From NCBI GenBank assembly GCA_949879025.1, contig CATLBO010000025.1, forward strand, positions 1 to 36,447: 36,447 nt of DNA, given 5' to 3'. Numbering within the stretch: the first letter of the stretch is position 1; each line of letters begins with the position of its first letter. The position numbers and the translations under genes were made by a program. Shown in pieces: positions 8,081-16,453 of this stretch. This DNA is from an uncultured Hungatella sp. (GTDB taxonomy: Bacteria > Bacillota > Clostridia > Lachnospirales > Lachnospiraceae). The notes under the pieces are model-generated. The model worked only from the letters and a program-made list of their open reading frames with translations, searched no databases and was not told where the DNA came from.

Positions 8081-9051
8081 ATGGACAGGCAGTTATATAT
8101 GTTCTCCTGCTTTTGATTGTGCTTTTGGCAGGCATTATTCTGTATCAGCGGTTTGTTTTTTATACCAGCATACAGGCAGCCTTAAGTGAAATCAGCAGAA
8201 AGCTGAAAGAGTTAGGGGATACAGACAGGGATGAGGGGATCATGGTCTTTACTGAAAATAAAGAGGTCATGGAGGTGGCGGCGCAAATAAACCGTATGCT
8301 GGAAAAGCATTTGAAAGCAAAGGCTGATTACCGCCGTTTTGAGATTGCCTATAAAAAGATGCTTTCCAATATTTCACACGATATAAAAACCCCTATGACC
8401 GTTATTCTGGGATATCTGGAGATTCTGAGTATCAACAGGAAGCAGCCGGCAGGAGAGAAGGGCATAAGTGAAGAAGGGACAGAGGAGATGCTGGGGAAAA
8501 TCCATCAGAAGGCAGAGCAGGTTATGGAGCTGATAAATCAGTTTTTTACGCTGGCAAAATTGGAGTCCGGGGATATGGACATAGAGATTTCCAAAATCGA
8601 CATGTGTGAGCTTTGCCGTGAGAGCCTGCTGGATTTTTATGAACTCCTGACCAGCCTGGGCTTTCAGGTTGCTGCCTGTGTGCCGGAAAGCGCTGTCTGG
8701 GTTCAGGGAAATAAGGAGGCGCTGCAGCGCATTCTGTTTAACCTTATTTCCAATGCTATCCGCTATGCAGGTGACGGAAAGTATCTGGGAATAACCCTGA
8801 GGGAAGATGAGGAGACAGTATATATAGATGTGGCAGACAAAGGCCACGGAATTGAACAGCCCTTTGCAGACAGAATATTTGACCGCCTGTTTACCATGGA
8901 GGATTCTCGCAGCCGCAGCGTTCAGGGAAACGGCCTGGGGCTGACAATAGCAAAAAATCTGGCGCAGCAGATGGGAGGGGATCTTACCCTGTGCAGTATT
9001 CCCCATATAAAGACTGTCTTTACAGTCAGACTGAAAAGGTGGTCTTACTGA
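8077..9051 (+). CDS. sensor histidine kinase with a single N-terminal membrane helix
   Basis: A 324-residue kinase. One hydrophobic helix spans about residues 6-30 and almost no extracellular part exists, so signal sensing must occur in the membrane or through the transporter. The HisKA segment SNISHDIKTPM places the phosphorylated residue at His101. The ATPase domain carries the N-box NLISNAIRYA, the G1-type DKGHGIE and the G2-type GNGLGLTIAKNL. The start is a GTG overlapping the regulator's stop by four bases. The neighbouring ABC genes and compact kinase resemble peptide-antibiotic resistance modules of Firmicutes. Confidence 0.92.
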   Translation: MNGQAVIYVLLLLIVLLAGIILYQRFVFYTSIQAALSEISRKLKELGDTDRDEGIMVFTENKEVMEVAAQINRMLEKHLKAKADYRRFEIAYKKMLSNISHDIKTPMTVILGYLEILSINRKQPAGEKGISEEGTEEMLGKIHQKAEQVMELINQFFTLAKLESGDMDIEISKIDMCELCRESLLDFYELLTSLGFQVAACVPESAVWVQGNKEALQRILFNLISNAIRYAGDGKYLGITLREDEETVYIDVADKGHGIEQPFADRIFDRLFTMEDSRSRSVQGNGLGLTIAKNLAQQMGGDLTLCSIPHIKTVFTVRLKRWSY

Positions 9052-9062
9052 GTTGACTTTCT

Positions 9063-9079
9063 TGCGCCTGACGGGCGCA
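9063..9079 (+). terminator. weak stem-loop after the kinase gene
   Basis: TGCGCC at 9063-9068 pairs with GGCGCA at 9074-9079 around a 5-base loop, followed by TTTATT. It could partly terminate or attenuate transcription between the two-component genes and the ABC genes, which have their own promoter-like region downstream. Confidence 0.4.
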
Positions 9080-9152
9080 TTTATTGTGCCGCATCCCGCA
9101 GCGTCCCGGCGGAAGCAGGCATCCGGCCTGTTTTTGGGGCGAAAGAAATTTG

Positions 9153-9194
9153 TAAGATTTATTCAAGAGTTTTGAAAATCAAAGCTGCTACAAT
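9153..9194 (+). promoter_or_regulatory. candidate response-regulator site and activator-dependent promoter
   Basis: TAAGA at 9153-9157 and CAAGA at 9164-9168 repeat with 11-bp spacing, the geometry used by OmpR-family dimers. A good -10 hexamer TACAAT lies at 9189-9194, with no recognisable -35 at the right distance. This is the arrangement expected where the regulator replaces a -35 contact. The ABC ATPase gene starts 26 bases further on. Binding by the regulator at 7379-8080 is inferred. Confidence 0.45.
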
Positions 9195-9219
9195 GGTATT
9201 GAGAAGGGAGATGGCAGAT

Positions 9220-10137
9220 ATGCAGTATACTTTACAAACCAGCCACATTACAAAAACCATTGGTGGGAAGACTCTTGTAAATGATGTAAATCTTCATATG
9301 AAAAAAGGGGAAATTTACGGATTCCTTGGCCCCAATGGAGCGGGAAAAACCACAGTAATGAAGATGATAACAAACCTTTGGAAGCCGACAGGCGGAACCA
9401 TTGAGATTTTCGGGGAGACACTTACCCCCCAGTCTTATGAGGTTCTGAAAAGGATGGGAAGCATTATTGAATTTCCAACATTTTACGACCATATGACAGG
9501 CCGGGAAAATTTAGAGCTTCACTGCGAATATATGGGGTATTACAATCACGGCAGCATTGATAATGCCCTTCACATGCTGGGGCTGACACAAGAGGCAGAT
9601 AAACTGGTTAAAAATTATTCCCTTGGTATGAAGGAACGACTTGGGATTGCACGGGGGATTCTCTGCAGGCCGGAGCTTCTTATTCTGGATGAGCCTGTAA
9701 ACGGTCTTGACCCGGCGGGAATCAAACAAGTCAGGGATCTGTTAAAGACCTTGTCCAGGGAATACGGCATAAGCATTATGATTTCCAGCCATGTTCTCTC
9801 CGAGATCGAAAGTATTGCGGACACAGTAGGCGTAATCCGCTGCGGTTCCATGATAAAGGAAATCAGCATGGGAGAAATCCGGGAAATGAGCCTGTCCTAC
9901 ATAGAACTGTCGGTTCTTAATACGAAACAGGCCGCCTTTGTGTTGAGCGAAAAAATGGGGCTTGCTAACTTTAAGATATTTGACGACGGGAAAATCCGCA
10001 TCTATGACGCCGGCGTGTCGCCCCAGGAATTGTCCAGAACTCTGGCGCTGAGTGATATTCCGGTCATTGCCCTTGGCAGAAAAGGGGAAACCCTGGAAGA
10101 CTATTTTTTAAAGGTAACCGGGGAGGTGGAGAAATGA
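9220..10137 (+). CDS. ABC transporter ATP-binding protein (BcrA/lantibiotic-immunity type)
   Basis: A 305-residue ATPase. Walker A is GPNGAGKTT, the signature is YSLGMKERLG (the SGG motif is replaced by LGM, common in this subfamily), Walker B is LLILDEP, and the switch histidine is in ISSHVLSEI. The start at 9220 is chosen because GAAGGGAG ends 9 bases upstream; an in-frame TTG at 9172 has no ribosome site. The long C-terminal extension after about residue 220 is typical of BcrA/NatA-like subunits. It overlaps the permease start (ATGATG). Context suggests export of, or immunity to, cationic peptides; the substrate is not shown. Confidence 0.9.
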   Translation: MQYTLQTSHITKTIGGKTLVNDVNLHMKKGEIYGFLGPNGAGKTTVMKMITNLWKPTGGTIEIFGETLTPQSYEVLKRMGSIIEFPTFYDHMTGRENLELHCEYMGYYNHGSIDNALHMLGLTQEADKLVKNYSLGMKERLGIARGILCRPELLILDEPVNGLDPAGIKQVRDLLKTLSREYGISIMISSHVLSEIESIADTVGVIRCGSMIKEISMGEIREMSLSYIELSVLNTKQAAFVLSEKMGLANFKIFDDGKIRIYDAGVSPQELSRTLALSDIPVIALGRKGETLEDYFLKVTGEVEK

Positions 10138-10844
10138 TGCTGAAACTGATAAAACTGGAATGGAAGAAAAACGGTATAGGCAAATATGTCCGTGACGCCA
10201 TAATACTGGCAGCAGTTCTTTGCCTGTTTCTGTTTGCCCTAGCCTATCTGGGGATTGCCAATGATCCGGATACAGGGGTACCGGACGCAGCGCCGGGCAA
10301 TCATGCCATATCCGCTCCGGTAGAATTGTTTACAAGCATGTCTTTCCTTGTGTTTACAAGTGTTATGCTTTCATCTTTTATTGTCAGCGCATATAAGAAT
10401 AAGACCATGAATATCATGTTTTCCTATCCTATCAAGCGGCAGAAGATTCTTATTTCACAGATGCTTTCTGTATGGATCTTTGGCTTTGGAGCCTTGGTGA
10501 TGACAAAACTGCTGGCTTATGGGTGTATTTTCCTGGGCTCACAGTTTATGGTATCGTCTTTTCCGCTTGACTTTGATATGACAGCTCCGGGATTTTATGT
10601 TCAGCTGCTGGCGAAATCCTTTGTCACTGTAACCATGAGCTTTATTGCGCTTTTCGTTGGCTTGGCTATGAAATCCTCAAAGGCCACAATTATTTCTTCG
10701 TTTCTGCTGATTATACTGACACAGGCCAATATAGGCAGCTTTACTATGTCAGATAACATAGTACTCCCTGTGGTATTAACCATTATCTCGCTTATTTTTG
10801 CGTGCTTGTCTGTGTGCGGAGTGGAAAGTAGGGATTTAATGTAG
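10134..10844 (+). CDS. ABC-2-type permease
   Basis: A 236-residue membrane protein with about six hydrophobic helices. An N-terminal cytoplasmic segment (LIKLEWKKNGIGKYVRDA) and the cytoplasmic segment SYPIKRQKI match lantibiotic/bacitracin permease subunits (LanE/G-like or ABC-2 families). It overlaps the ATPase gene by four bases. Only one permease follows, whereas many lantibiotic-immunity operons have two, so this transporter may be a homodimer. Its stop is followed by a strong stem-loop at 10908-10950. Confidence 0.85.
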   Translation: MMLKLIKLEWKKNGIGKYVRDAIILAAVLCLFLFALAYLGIANDPDTGVPDAAPGNHAISAPVELFTSMSFLVFTSVMLSSFIVSAYKNKTMNIMFSYPIKRQKILISQMLSVWIFGFGALVMTKLLAYGCIFLGSQFMVSSFPLDFDMTAPGFYVQLLAKSFVTVTMSFIALFVGLAMKSSKATIISSFLLIILTQANIGSFTMSDNIVLPVVLTIISLIFACLSVCGVESRDLM

Positions 10845-10907
10845 GGATGGCAGACGTAGAGAGCCAGTACAGGCGGAGAAGACATAATTAAATCTGGAAA
10901 TATGCTG

Positions 10908-10950
10908 AAACCCGGAAAGAACCCACAGAAAACAGGCTCTTTTCGGGTTT
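10908..10950. terminator. bidirectional stem-loop between the ABC permease and chemoreceptor genes
   Basis: AAACCCGGAAAGA at 10908-10920 pairs with TCTTTTCGGGTTT at 10938-10950, 13 bp with one G-U wobble and a 17-base loop. It sits between two convergent genes and can serve both strands. Short T/A runs flank the stem, so efficiency may be moderate. Confidence 0.65.
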
Positions 10951-10960
10951 TGCATATAAG

Positions 10961-12985
10961 TTATATGCGGAATTGGCTGATAAGCTGATTCAGTGTGCTT
11001 GCTTCATGAGACAGCTTGCTGGAAATTGCCGCACTCTCCTCAGCGGCGGCAGAGTTTGCTTCTATTACTCTGGAAACCTCCTTGATGCGGTTATCAATGG
11101 AGATTATCATTTCCGACTGCTGGGAGCTGGCAAGGGCAATTTCATCCATCAATGTTTTGATAGATTGAATGCACTGGCTGATTACCTGCATGGCGGAAAT
11201 AGCATGGCTTGTGGAGTCAGTGCCTGTCTGTACATCCTGAATAGAGCGGCCTATTAAAGTGCTTGTATTTTGGGCAGCTTCGGCAGACTTAGCTGCAAGG
11301 TTTTTGACCTCATCAGCCACAACGGCAAATCCCTTTCCGGCGCTTCCGGCCCTGGCGGCTTCCACGGAGGCATTGAGGGCAAGGATATTGGTCTGAAAGG
11401 CAATATCTTCAATGGTTTTGATAATGCTGACGATTTGAGCGGAGGAGCGGTCAATATTGTTTGTGGCGGTAACAAGAAGTTCCATCTTGGTATCTGCCTC
11501 TGAAGCATAACCAGTAGCTTTGTCCACCAGGTGGCTGGCGTCATTGTAGCGTGCAGCGCTGTTTTGGATCTGCGTGGAAATATCTGTAACATTGGAAACT
11601 AATCCGCTCATGGAATCTTTTTGCTCCATGGTTCCCTGAGACAAGGCCTGGGCGCCGGTGGATACCTGATCAGCACTGCTGCCTACCTGGTTGGCGATCT
11701 GCGAAATCTGACGCATTACATCCATAAGATGGGTGCGGATGCTTTTCAGGCTTTTGGCAAGAACCCTGAAATCACCGATGTAGTAAGATTCATTTTTCAC
11801 GACGTCCACGGCAATATTCCCGTTTGCCATTTCCCCCAGGATGCGGCCGATATCGTCAATGGTCATCCGCAGGCAGTCACATACATGATGGATGGTCTGT
11901 GCGATCATTCCAATTTCATCACTTCTGCCATAAAACGCTTCTAATTCCCGATCTGCCGACAGCTCCAGATTGCCAAGTCGGCGGATAGCGCTTTCCATAA
12001 CCATCAGTTCCCTGCCTTCCCGATGAAGAATTGTAAGGGTAACAAGTATAATAAATCCTGCTACAAGGGCGCACAGAATACCACTGGTGATGCGCACGGC
12101 AGTTACTTCTTTAAAGACCTCAGCCGCATTATCCCGAACCATGAACACCCAGTTGCGATCTTTCAGATATTTGTATGCTACCAGCTGTTTTACGCCATTT
12201 TCATCTCTGTAGGAATATGTACCTGCCTGTGTGGTTCCACCAGCTTTAAGCTGCTGGAGGATTTCCAGAAAGCCGCTGTCTGTTGTCTGAGTATTTAAAA
12301 GCGATTCGTCCTCGTGATACAGATACAGGCCTGTATCCGCATTGAGGAATACATATTCACTGTTGGGCAGCCCTTTAATATCCAAATCCAGCAGCACATC
12401 CATTAAGTGGCTGGCATAGACGGCAGCGCCTACAAAGCCAAGGCACTTCTGTCCATTAAAAAGCGGATAATACATGGAAAGGGTCATGCTTTTGCTTACC
12501 GGAGATTTGATGATTCCAAGATTCGTCAGCTGGGGATGTGCCAGGATTGTGCTCTGAAACTCTTCTAAAGAGTCACCAGTACGGGTGGTTATTCCCACAG
12601 CATTTGGTGAAGTATGGGTGAGAACGTAGGTGGAAGGCGTTCCAATATACAATCCCTCAAAAATACCCTTGACTGCAGCAAAATCTTCTGTGTATTGCTG
12701 CCCCCTTTGAAGAAGCGCAGGATCATCAGGGCTGGAAAGAAGCTTACGGACTTCGTCACTGAGGGCAAAGGCTGTCATGTATTCCTCAGCGGAAGACACA
12801 TAATCGTTGATAATGGCAGCTCTGGATTCTACAGCATCGATCATCTGGTTAGTTATATTGTTTTCGACCATAGAAGAGATATGGCTGGACACAATGAGCC
12901 AAAGCAATAAAAGCCCTGCAAATGTAATCCCCGTGGTAATGATGCCGATGCGGGTGGCAAGCTTTCGATTGGATAGAAATTTCAT
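10961..12985 (-). CDS. methyl-accepting chemotaxis protein with dCache-type sensor
   Basis: A 674-residue transmembrane chemoreceptor. Helix one spans about residues 12-34 and helix two about 298-321. Between them lies an extracellular double-Cache-like domain (about 40-290) with the segment SMTLSMYYPLFNGQKCLGFVG. A HAMP region follows (about 322-385), then the long cytoplasmic coiled coil with the invariant hairpin around IEDIAFQTNILALNASVEAA (about 525-544) and GKGFAVVADEVKNLA. There is no CheR-binding pentapeptide tail. The start at 12985 is supported by AGGAGG upstream; an in-frame start at 13033 would add 16 unlikely residues. The ligand is unknown. The flagellin gene in the same window fits a motile host. 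Confidence 0.93.
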   Translation of the reverse strand: MKFLSNRKLATRIGIITTGITFAGLLLLWLIVSSHISSMVENNITNQMIDAVESRAAIINDYVSSAEEYMTAFALSDEVRKLLSSPDDPALLQRGQQYTEDFAAVKGIFEGLYIGTPSTYVLTHTSPNAVGITTRTGDSLEEFQSTILAHPQLTNLGIIKSPVSKSMTLSMYYPLFNGQKCLGFVGAAVYASHLMDVLLDLDIKGLPNSEYVFLNADTGLYLYHEDESLLNTQTTDSGFLEILQQLKAGGTTQAGTYSYRDENGVKQLVAYKYLKDRNWVFMVRDNAAEVFKEVTAVRITSGILCALVAGFIILVTLTILHREGRELMVMESAIRRLGNLELSADRELEAFYGRSDEIGMIAQTIHHVCDCLRMTIDDIGRILGEMANGNIAVDVVKNESYYIGDFRVLAKSLKSIRTHLMDVMRQISQIANQVGSSADQVSTGAQALSQGTMEQKDSMSGLVSNVTDISTQIQNSAARYNDASHLVDKATGYASEADTKMELLVTATNNIDRSSAQIVSIIKTIEDIAFQTNILALNASVEAARAGSAGKGFAVVADEVKNLAAKSAEAAQNTSTLIGRSIQDVQTGTDSTSHAISAMQVISQCIQSIKTLMDEIALASSQQSEMIISIDNRIKEVSRVIEANSAAAEESAAISSKLSHEASTLNQLISQFRI

Positions 12986-13023
12986 AGAATTCCTCCTGAA
13001 TAAAAATGCTTTTAGACGGAGTG

Positions 13024-13052
13024 ATTTTATCACAATTTTCAGCTTTTTTCAA
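13024..13052 (-). promoter_or_regulatory. sigma-A-type promoter of the chemoreceptor gene
   Basis: Read on the minus strand, TTGAAA (13047-13052) and TAAAAT (13024-13029) are 17 bases apart. No sigma-28-like box was seen here, so this receptor may not belong to the flagellar sigma regulon. Confidence 0.6.
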
Positions 13053-13058
13053 GAATAT

Positions 13059-13078
13059 AATTAGTTTGTTTACTAATT
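13059..13078. promoter_or_regulatory. palindrome next to the chemoreceptor -35 box
   Basis: AATTAGT at 13059-13065 and ACTAATT at 13072-13078 are a perfect 7-bp inverted repeat with a 6-base centre. It ends six bases upstream of the -35 box of the minus-strand promoter. This is a plausible operator for a dimeric regulator, which is not identified. Confidence 0.4.
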
Positions 13079-13251
13079 TGTAACATGCGGGTGGAAGTAC
13101 TGCATCAGGACAAAAGCCGGAAATTTTTTACCGTCCAATTATATGCTGTATTTCTGACGAAATTTCTGCCGGAGCCGCTTTCTGGAGGATATTGGTTACA
13201 AAAATTGCAGAAAAATTGCAGTCATTGACTTTACAGTGAAAAGGAGATAAA

Positions 13252-13522
13252 ATGTTAAAAAAGGAAAAGGTGTGCTCCATGCAGATTCAGGCAGGTTTAC
13301 GCTGGCAGTCAGCATAGTTTTGGACGGCAGGCTGATACAGATACATAAGGCCATGGAAGATCAGCTATCCGCCATTATGAAGATGTAATGAGGCATGAAT
13401 GTGCTGTGAGTAATGCTGTAACCTATTTTGTGCTGAAGCTAAAGGCGGGGTACCGGAATATGGGTCAAAACTTTGTGTTTCGCAGGCTGCTGATAATCTA
13501 TTTTATGAAAAGGAGAGAATAA
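13252..13522 (+). pseudogene. frameshifted remnant before rubredoxin
   Basis: An ATG at 13252 with AAGGAG at 13241-13246 opens a 21-residue frame that stops early. Coding-like sequence continues in a second frame (GTG 13272 to TAA 13386-13388) and then in a third, open from 13349 to TAA 13520-13522. The last frame reads peptides such as HGRSAIRHYEDVMRHECAV and GYRNMGQNFVFRRL. Three successive frames with a good ribosome site suggest a gene broken by at least two frameshifts. Alternatively they are two or three tiny overlapping genes: a TAATG junction lies at 13386-13390, and the last frame ends one base before the rubredoxin start. The family was not recognised. Confidence 0.45.
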
Positions 13523-13523
13523 C

Positions 13524-13679
13524 ATGAAATATGTATGTGATGTATGCGGTTGGGAGTATGACGAGGAGAAGGGATATCCAGAAGGCGGCATTGATCCCGG
13601 AACGAAATGGGAAGATGTGCCGGAAGACTTTGAGTGTCCGCTATGCTTTGTGGGGAAGGATCAGTTTTCAGAGGCTTAA
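13524..13679 (+). CDS. rubredoxin
   Basis: A 51-residue iron protein that carries single electrons in anaerobic oxygen and peroxide detoxification or oxidoreductase chains. Two knuckles hold one Fe: CDVC (Cys5, Cys8) and CPLC (Cys38, Cys41). The family stretch [20 protein letters not shown] is present, and the tail KDQFSEA is typical. The length is normal. Ribosome site AAGGAGAGA precedes the ATG. It follows a decayed gene and is closed by the terminator at 13700-13732, so it may be a monocistronic unit now. Confidence 0.95.
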   Translation: MKYVCDVCGWEYDEEKGYPEGGIDPGTKWEDVPEDFECPLCFVGKDQFSEA

Positions 13680-13699
13680 TACTTAAGAAGATGAATGAA

Positions 13700-13732
13700 G
13701 GGGCTGCCAAAGAATTGACAGCCTCTGTTTTT
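13700..13732 (+). terminator. intrinsic terminator of rubredoxin
   Basis: GGGGCTG at 13700-13706 pairs with CAGCCTC at 13719-13725 (one G-U wobble) around a 12-base loop and is followed by TGTTTTT. It lies 20 bases after the rubredoxin stop. Confidence 0.75.
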
Positions 13733-13762
13733 GCCAATGTATTATGCAGGGAGGAACAAGGC

Positions 13763-13806
13763 TGTAACCTCTTTGCTGAAGAAATGAATAGAAATAGAAG
13801 GTTACA
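13763..13806. repeat. spaced inverted repeat
   Basis: TGTAACCT (13763-13770) and AGGTTACA (13799-13806) are perfect reverse complements separated by 28 bases, in the non-coding stretch between the rubredoxin terminator and the citrate-operon promoter. The role is unknown. Confidence 0.5.
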
Positions 13807-13829
13807 ATGCATTTATAGCTGCGAATATT

Positions 13830-13853
13830 TTGAGTAAAAAATTGAGTAAAAAA
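13830..13853. repeat. 12-bp tandem duplication
   Basis: TTGAGTAAAAAA occurs twice head to tail (13830-13841 and 13842-13853). It lies just upstream of the -35 region of the citrate-operon promoter and may add an A-tract/UP-like element, or it may be simple slippage. Confidence 0.6.
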
Positions 13854-13867
13854 GAAAAATTTAAGAC

Positions 13868-13896
13868 TATACATATTGAAAAAAATATGATATAAT
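13868..13896 (+). promoter_or_regulatory. extended -10 promoter of the citrate operon
   Basis: TGATATAAT gives a TGn-extended consensus -10 (TATAAT at 13891-13896), with TATACA at the -35 position 17 bases upstream. Transcription would start near 13903, leaving a leader of about 230 bases before the first gene. Confidence 0.65.
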
Positions 13897-13902
13897 AAAA
13901 AA

Positions 13903-14131
13903 ATGCATTATTTAGCAATAACTCTCATAAACGGAATTGCGAAGGCGCAAAGTTCTTAGTCGCAAGATTAAGGGCTTGTGCCTTTTGTGCGTATAGGGAA
14001 AAACGCATAGCTAAACCAAGAATTTTCAGAATACACAGGGCAAAGGGCGGTGTGCATTTCCATGACGCACTGGACAAACAAACCATTTTCGTTTATAGTA
14101 TTTGTAAATTATTAACCAGGAGGTGGAGACA
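13903..14131 (+). ncRNA. structured leader upstream of the aconitase gene (unassigned)
   Basis: The unusually long leader contains several hairpins. TTGCG/CGCAA closes an AAGG loop near 13937-13950, GGC/GCC lies near 13974, and TGCGT/ACGCA lies near 13989-14008, with further ACAC/GTGT pairing near 14032-14056. CGCA or GCGCA motifs recur. No ORF with a ribosome site fills the region. It does not match the conserved cores of TPP, SAM, lysine, glycine, cobalamin, or c-di-GMP class I riboswitches as far as can be judged by eye. It may be a cis-regulatory RNA for the citrate-to-2-oxoglutarate genes, or a small RNA. No clear intrinsic terminator precedes the gene. Confidence 0.4.
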
Positions 14132-16447
14132 TTGGTATCACTTTATGAAGGCGGCGTTTATCTGGTTAGAGGGACAGAACTAATTCCGGAAAAGGACAGC
14201 GGCAAAGTAAAAGCCCTGACAGGTCAGGAAGCAGACAAGGAAACTGCAAAGAAGGAGACTATCGCCTATTCCATACTGCAGGCTCACAACACATCGGATA
14301 ATATGGAGCATCTGAAGCTCCGTTTTGATTCTATGGCATCTCATGATATTACTTTCGTAGGAATTGTACAGACGGCGAAAGCCTCCGGCATGGATCGTTT
14401 TCCGATTCCTTATGTGCTGACCAACTGCCACAATACACTCTGCGCAGTAGGAGGCACAATTAATGAAGACGATCATATGTTTGGCCTTTCAGCGGCAAAG
14501 AAATACGGCGGCATTTACGTTCCGCCCCATATTGCCGTGATCCATCAGTACATGAGAGAACAGATGGCAGGCTGCGGGCTGATGATTTTGGGATCTGACA
14601 GCCATACCCGCTATGGAGCTTTGGGGACCATGGCCGTGGGAGAAGGCGGCGGCGAACTGGTAAAGCAGCTTTTAAAAGATACATATGATGTGAATTATCC
14701 GGAGGTTGTAGCCGTATATCTGGACGGAGCGCCAAAGCCGGGGACAGGGCCTCAGGACATTGCTCTGGCAATTATTGCCGCCGTATTTAAAAACGGCTAT
14801 GTGAAGAATAAGGTTATGGAGTTTGTAGGGCCAGGGGTTGGTTCCATGACAACGGACTACCGGAACGGCGTGGATGTGATGACAACGGAAACCACCTGTC
14901 TTACTTCCATATGGCGGACAGATGAGGATACCAAGGCTTATCTTGCAAAGCATCACAGGGAAGAGGCATATCGGGAATTGGCTCCTGGACAGGTAGCCTA
15001 TTATGATGGATGTGTGTATGTGGATCTTTCCACGGTGAAGCCTATGATTGCCCTGCCGTTTCATCCCAGCAATGCCTATGAGATTGATCAGCTGAAGGAG
15101 AATCTGACGGATATTTTAGGAGAAGTGGAGACTCAGGCTAAACAGATATCCGGCGGAAAGGCTGAATTTACGCTTTTGGATAAAGTAAAAGACGGGGAGC
15201 TGATGGTGCAGCAGGCTGTTATAGCAGGGTGTGCCGGAGGCACTTACAGCAATATTATGGAAGCAGCCCAGGCGTTGAAAGGTAAAAGCTGCGGCTGTGG
15301 CCAGTTTTCCCTGGCAGTTTATCCCTCATCCCAACCAGTGTTTGCGGATCTGGTGAAGAAAGGGGCAGTATCTGATCTTATGGAAGCCGGAGCCATTGTC
15401 CGCACTGCATTCTGCGGCCCATGTTTTGGCGCAGGGGATACACCCTGCAATAACGGAATGAGCATTCGGCATACTACCAGGAATTTCCCCAACAGAGAAG
15501 GCTCTAAGCCCGGCAGCGGGCAAATGGCCGCAGTGGCCTTGATGGATGCCAGATCTATTGCGGCTACGGCAGCCAACAAGGGACGTCTGACCTCGGCCTG
15601 GGAGATAGATGGCTGGGATCAGGTGCCGGAATACCAGTTTGATGACAGCTCTTACCGGAATCGTGTATACAGCGGTTTTGGAGAGGGAGACTGCAGCAGG
15701 GAATTGGTATACGGGCCTAATATTAAGGACTGGCCAGATATGAGTCCCCTGGCGGAGAATATTCTTTTACAGGTGTGTTCAAAGATCATGGACCCGGTAA
15801 CAACTACGGATGAGCTGATTCCTTCCGGAGAGACTTCTTCTTACCGCTCCAATCCTCTGGGGCTGGCAGAGTTTACCCTTTCAAGAAGAGACCCGGAATA
15901 CGTTGCCAGAGCCAAGGCGGCAGACAGGATTGAAAGGGCCAGAAGGTCAGAAGGATCTGCAGGGGAATTTGCTTTGGAACCAGCCCTTGAATCGATTTTT
16001 TCCTGCATCCGGCAGATATCCGGCAGTGAGCAGGTTACGGCTAGCGATGTGGGAATAGGAAGTATGATCTATGCGGTAAAGCCCGGAGACGGTTCTGCCA
16101 GGGAGCAGGCAGCAAGCTGCCAGAGGGTTATTGGAGGCCTTGCCAATATTTGCAGGGAATATGCGACAAAACGGTATCGCTCCAATGTGATCAACTGGGG
16201 GATGATTCCTTTTCAGATGGAGGCGGAGCCGGAATTCCAGGTGGGAGATTACATTTATGTGCCAGGCATACGGACTGCCCTGGACGGAGATTTAAAGAAT
16301 ATTACCGCTTATGTGATAAAAGACGGTAAAGAGGCCCCAACAGTAAAAGAACTCTGTCTTTATATTGGAGATATGACAGCGGAGGAAAGAGAGATTGTCA
16401 AGGCCGGATGCCTGATTAATTATAACAGAAACAGACAGAAAGGATGA
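14132..16447 (+). CDS. aconitase-family hydratase
   Basis: A 771-residue iron-sulfur hydratase predicted to convert citrate to isocitrate in the cytosol. Three cysteines fit the [4Fe-4S] ligands: Cys367 in GCAGGTYSN, and Cys428 and Cys431 in CGPCFG. The 61-residue gap is close to the known aconitase spacing. The substrate segment [21 protein letters not shown] is also present. The sequence resembles the YbhJ-like branch rather than classical AcnA/AcnB. The start is taken as TTG at 14132, eight bases after AGGAGG; an in-frame GTG at 14123 overlaps that ribosome site. The genes for citrate synthase and isocitrate dehydrogenase follow directly, which argues that it is the working aconitase. Confidence 0.85.
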   Translation: MVSLYEGGVYLVRGTELIPEKDSGKVKALTGQEADKETAKKETIAYSILQAHNTSDNMEHLKLRFDSMASHDITFVGIVQTAKASGMDRFPIPYVLTNCHNTLCAVGGTINEDDHMFGLSAAKKYGGIYVPPHIAVIHQYMREQMAGCGLMILGSDSHTRYGALGTMAVGEGGGELVKQLLKDTYDVNYPEVVAVYLDGAPKPGTGPQDIALAIIAAVFKNGYVKNKVMEFVGPGVGSMTTDYRNGVDVMTTETTCLTSIWRTDEDTKAYLAKHHREEAYRELAPGQVAYYDGCVYVDLSTVKPMIALPFHPSNAYEIDQLKENLTDILGEVETQAKQISGGKAEFTLLDKVKDGELMVQQAVIAGCAGGTYSNIMEAAQALKGKSCGCGQFSLAVYPSSQPVFADLVKKGAVSDLMEAGAIVRTAFCGPCFGAGDTPCNNGMSIRHTTRNFPNREGSKPGSGQMAAVALMDARSIAATAANKGRLTSAWEIDGWDQVPEYQFDDSSYRNRVYSGFGEGDCSRELVYGPNIKDWPDMSPLAENILLQVCSKIMDPVTTTDELIPSGETSSYRSNPLGLAEFTLSRRDPEYVARAKAADRIERARRSEGSAGEFALEPALESIFSCIRQISGSEQVTASDVGIGSMIYAVKPGDGSAREQAASCQRVIGGLANICREYATKRYRSNVINWGMIPFQMEAEPEFQVGDYIYVPGIRTALDGDLKNITAYVIKDGKEAPTVKELCLYIGDMTAEEREIVKAGCLINYNRNRQKG

Positions 16448-16453
16448 TAGCCT

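Noticed and set aside
9052-9219. Second small gene between kinase and ABC ATPase
   Set aside because: No frame with a ribosome site; the region is explained by a hairpin, a direct repeat and a -10 box.
13903-14131. c-di-GMP (GEMM) riboswitch in the aconitase leader
   Set aside because: Fragments such as CACAGGGCAAA and GACGCA look alike, but the conserved core order and the GAAA tetraloop stem are missing.
13403-14131. Integration or phage attachment site in the repeat-rich gap
   Set aside because: No tRNA, integrase or flanking direct repeats of useful length; the repeats are short and local.
14672-15064. Antisense open frames within the aconitase gene
   Set aside because: Same reasons: opposite-strand frames of a strongly coding region without start signals.
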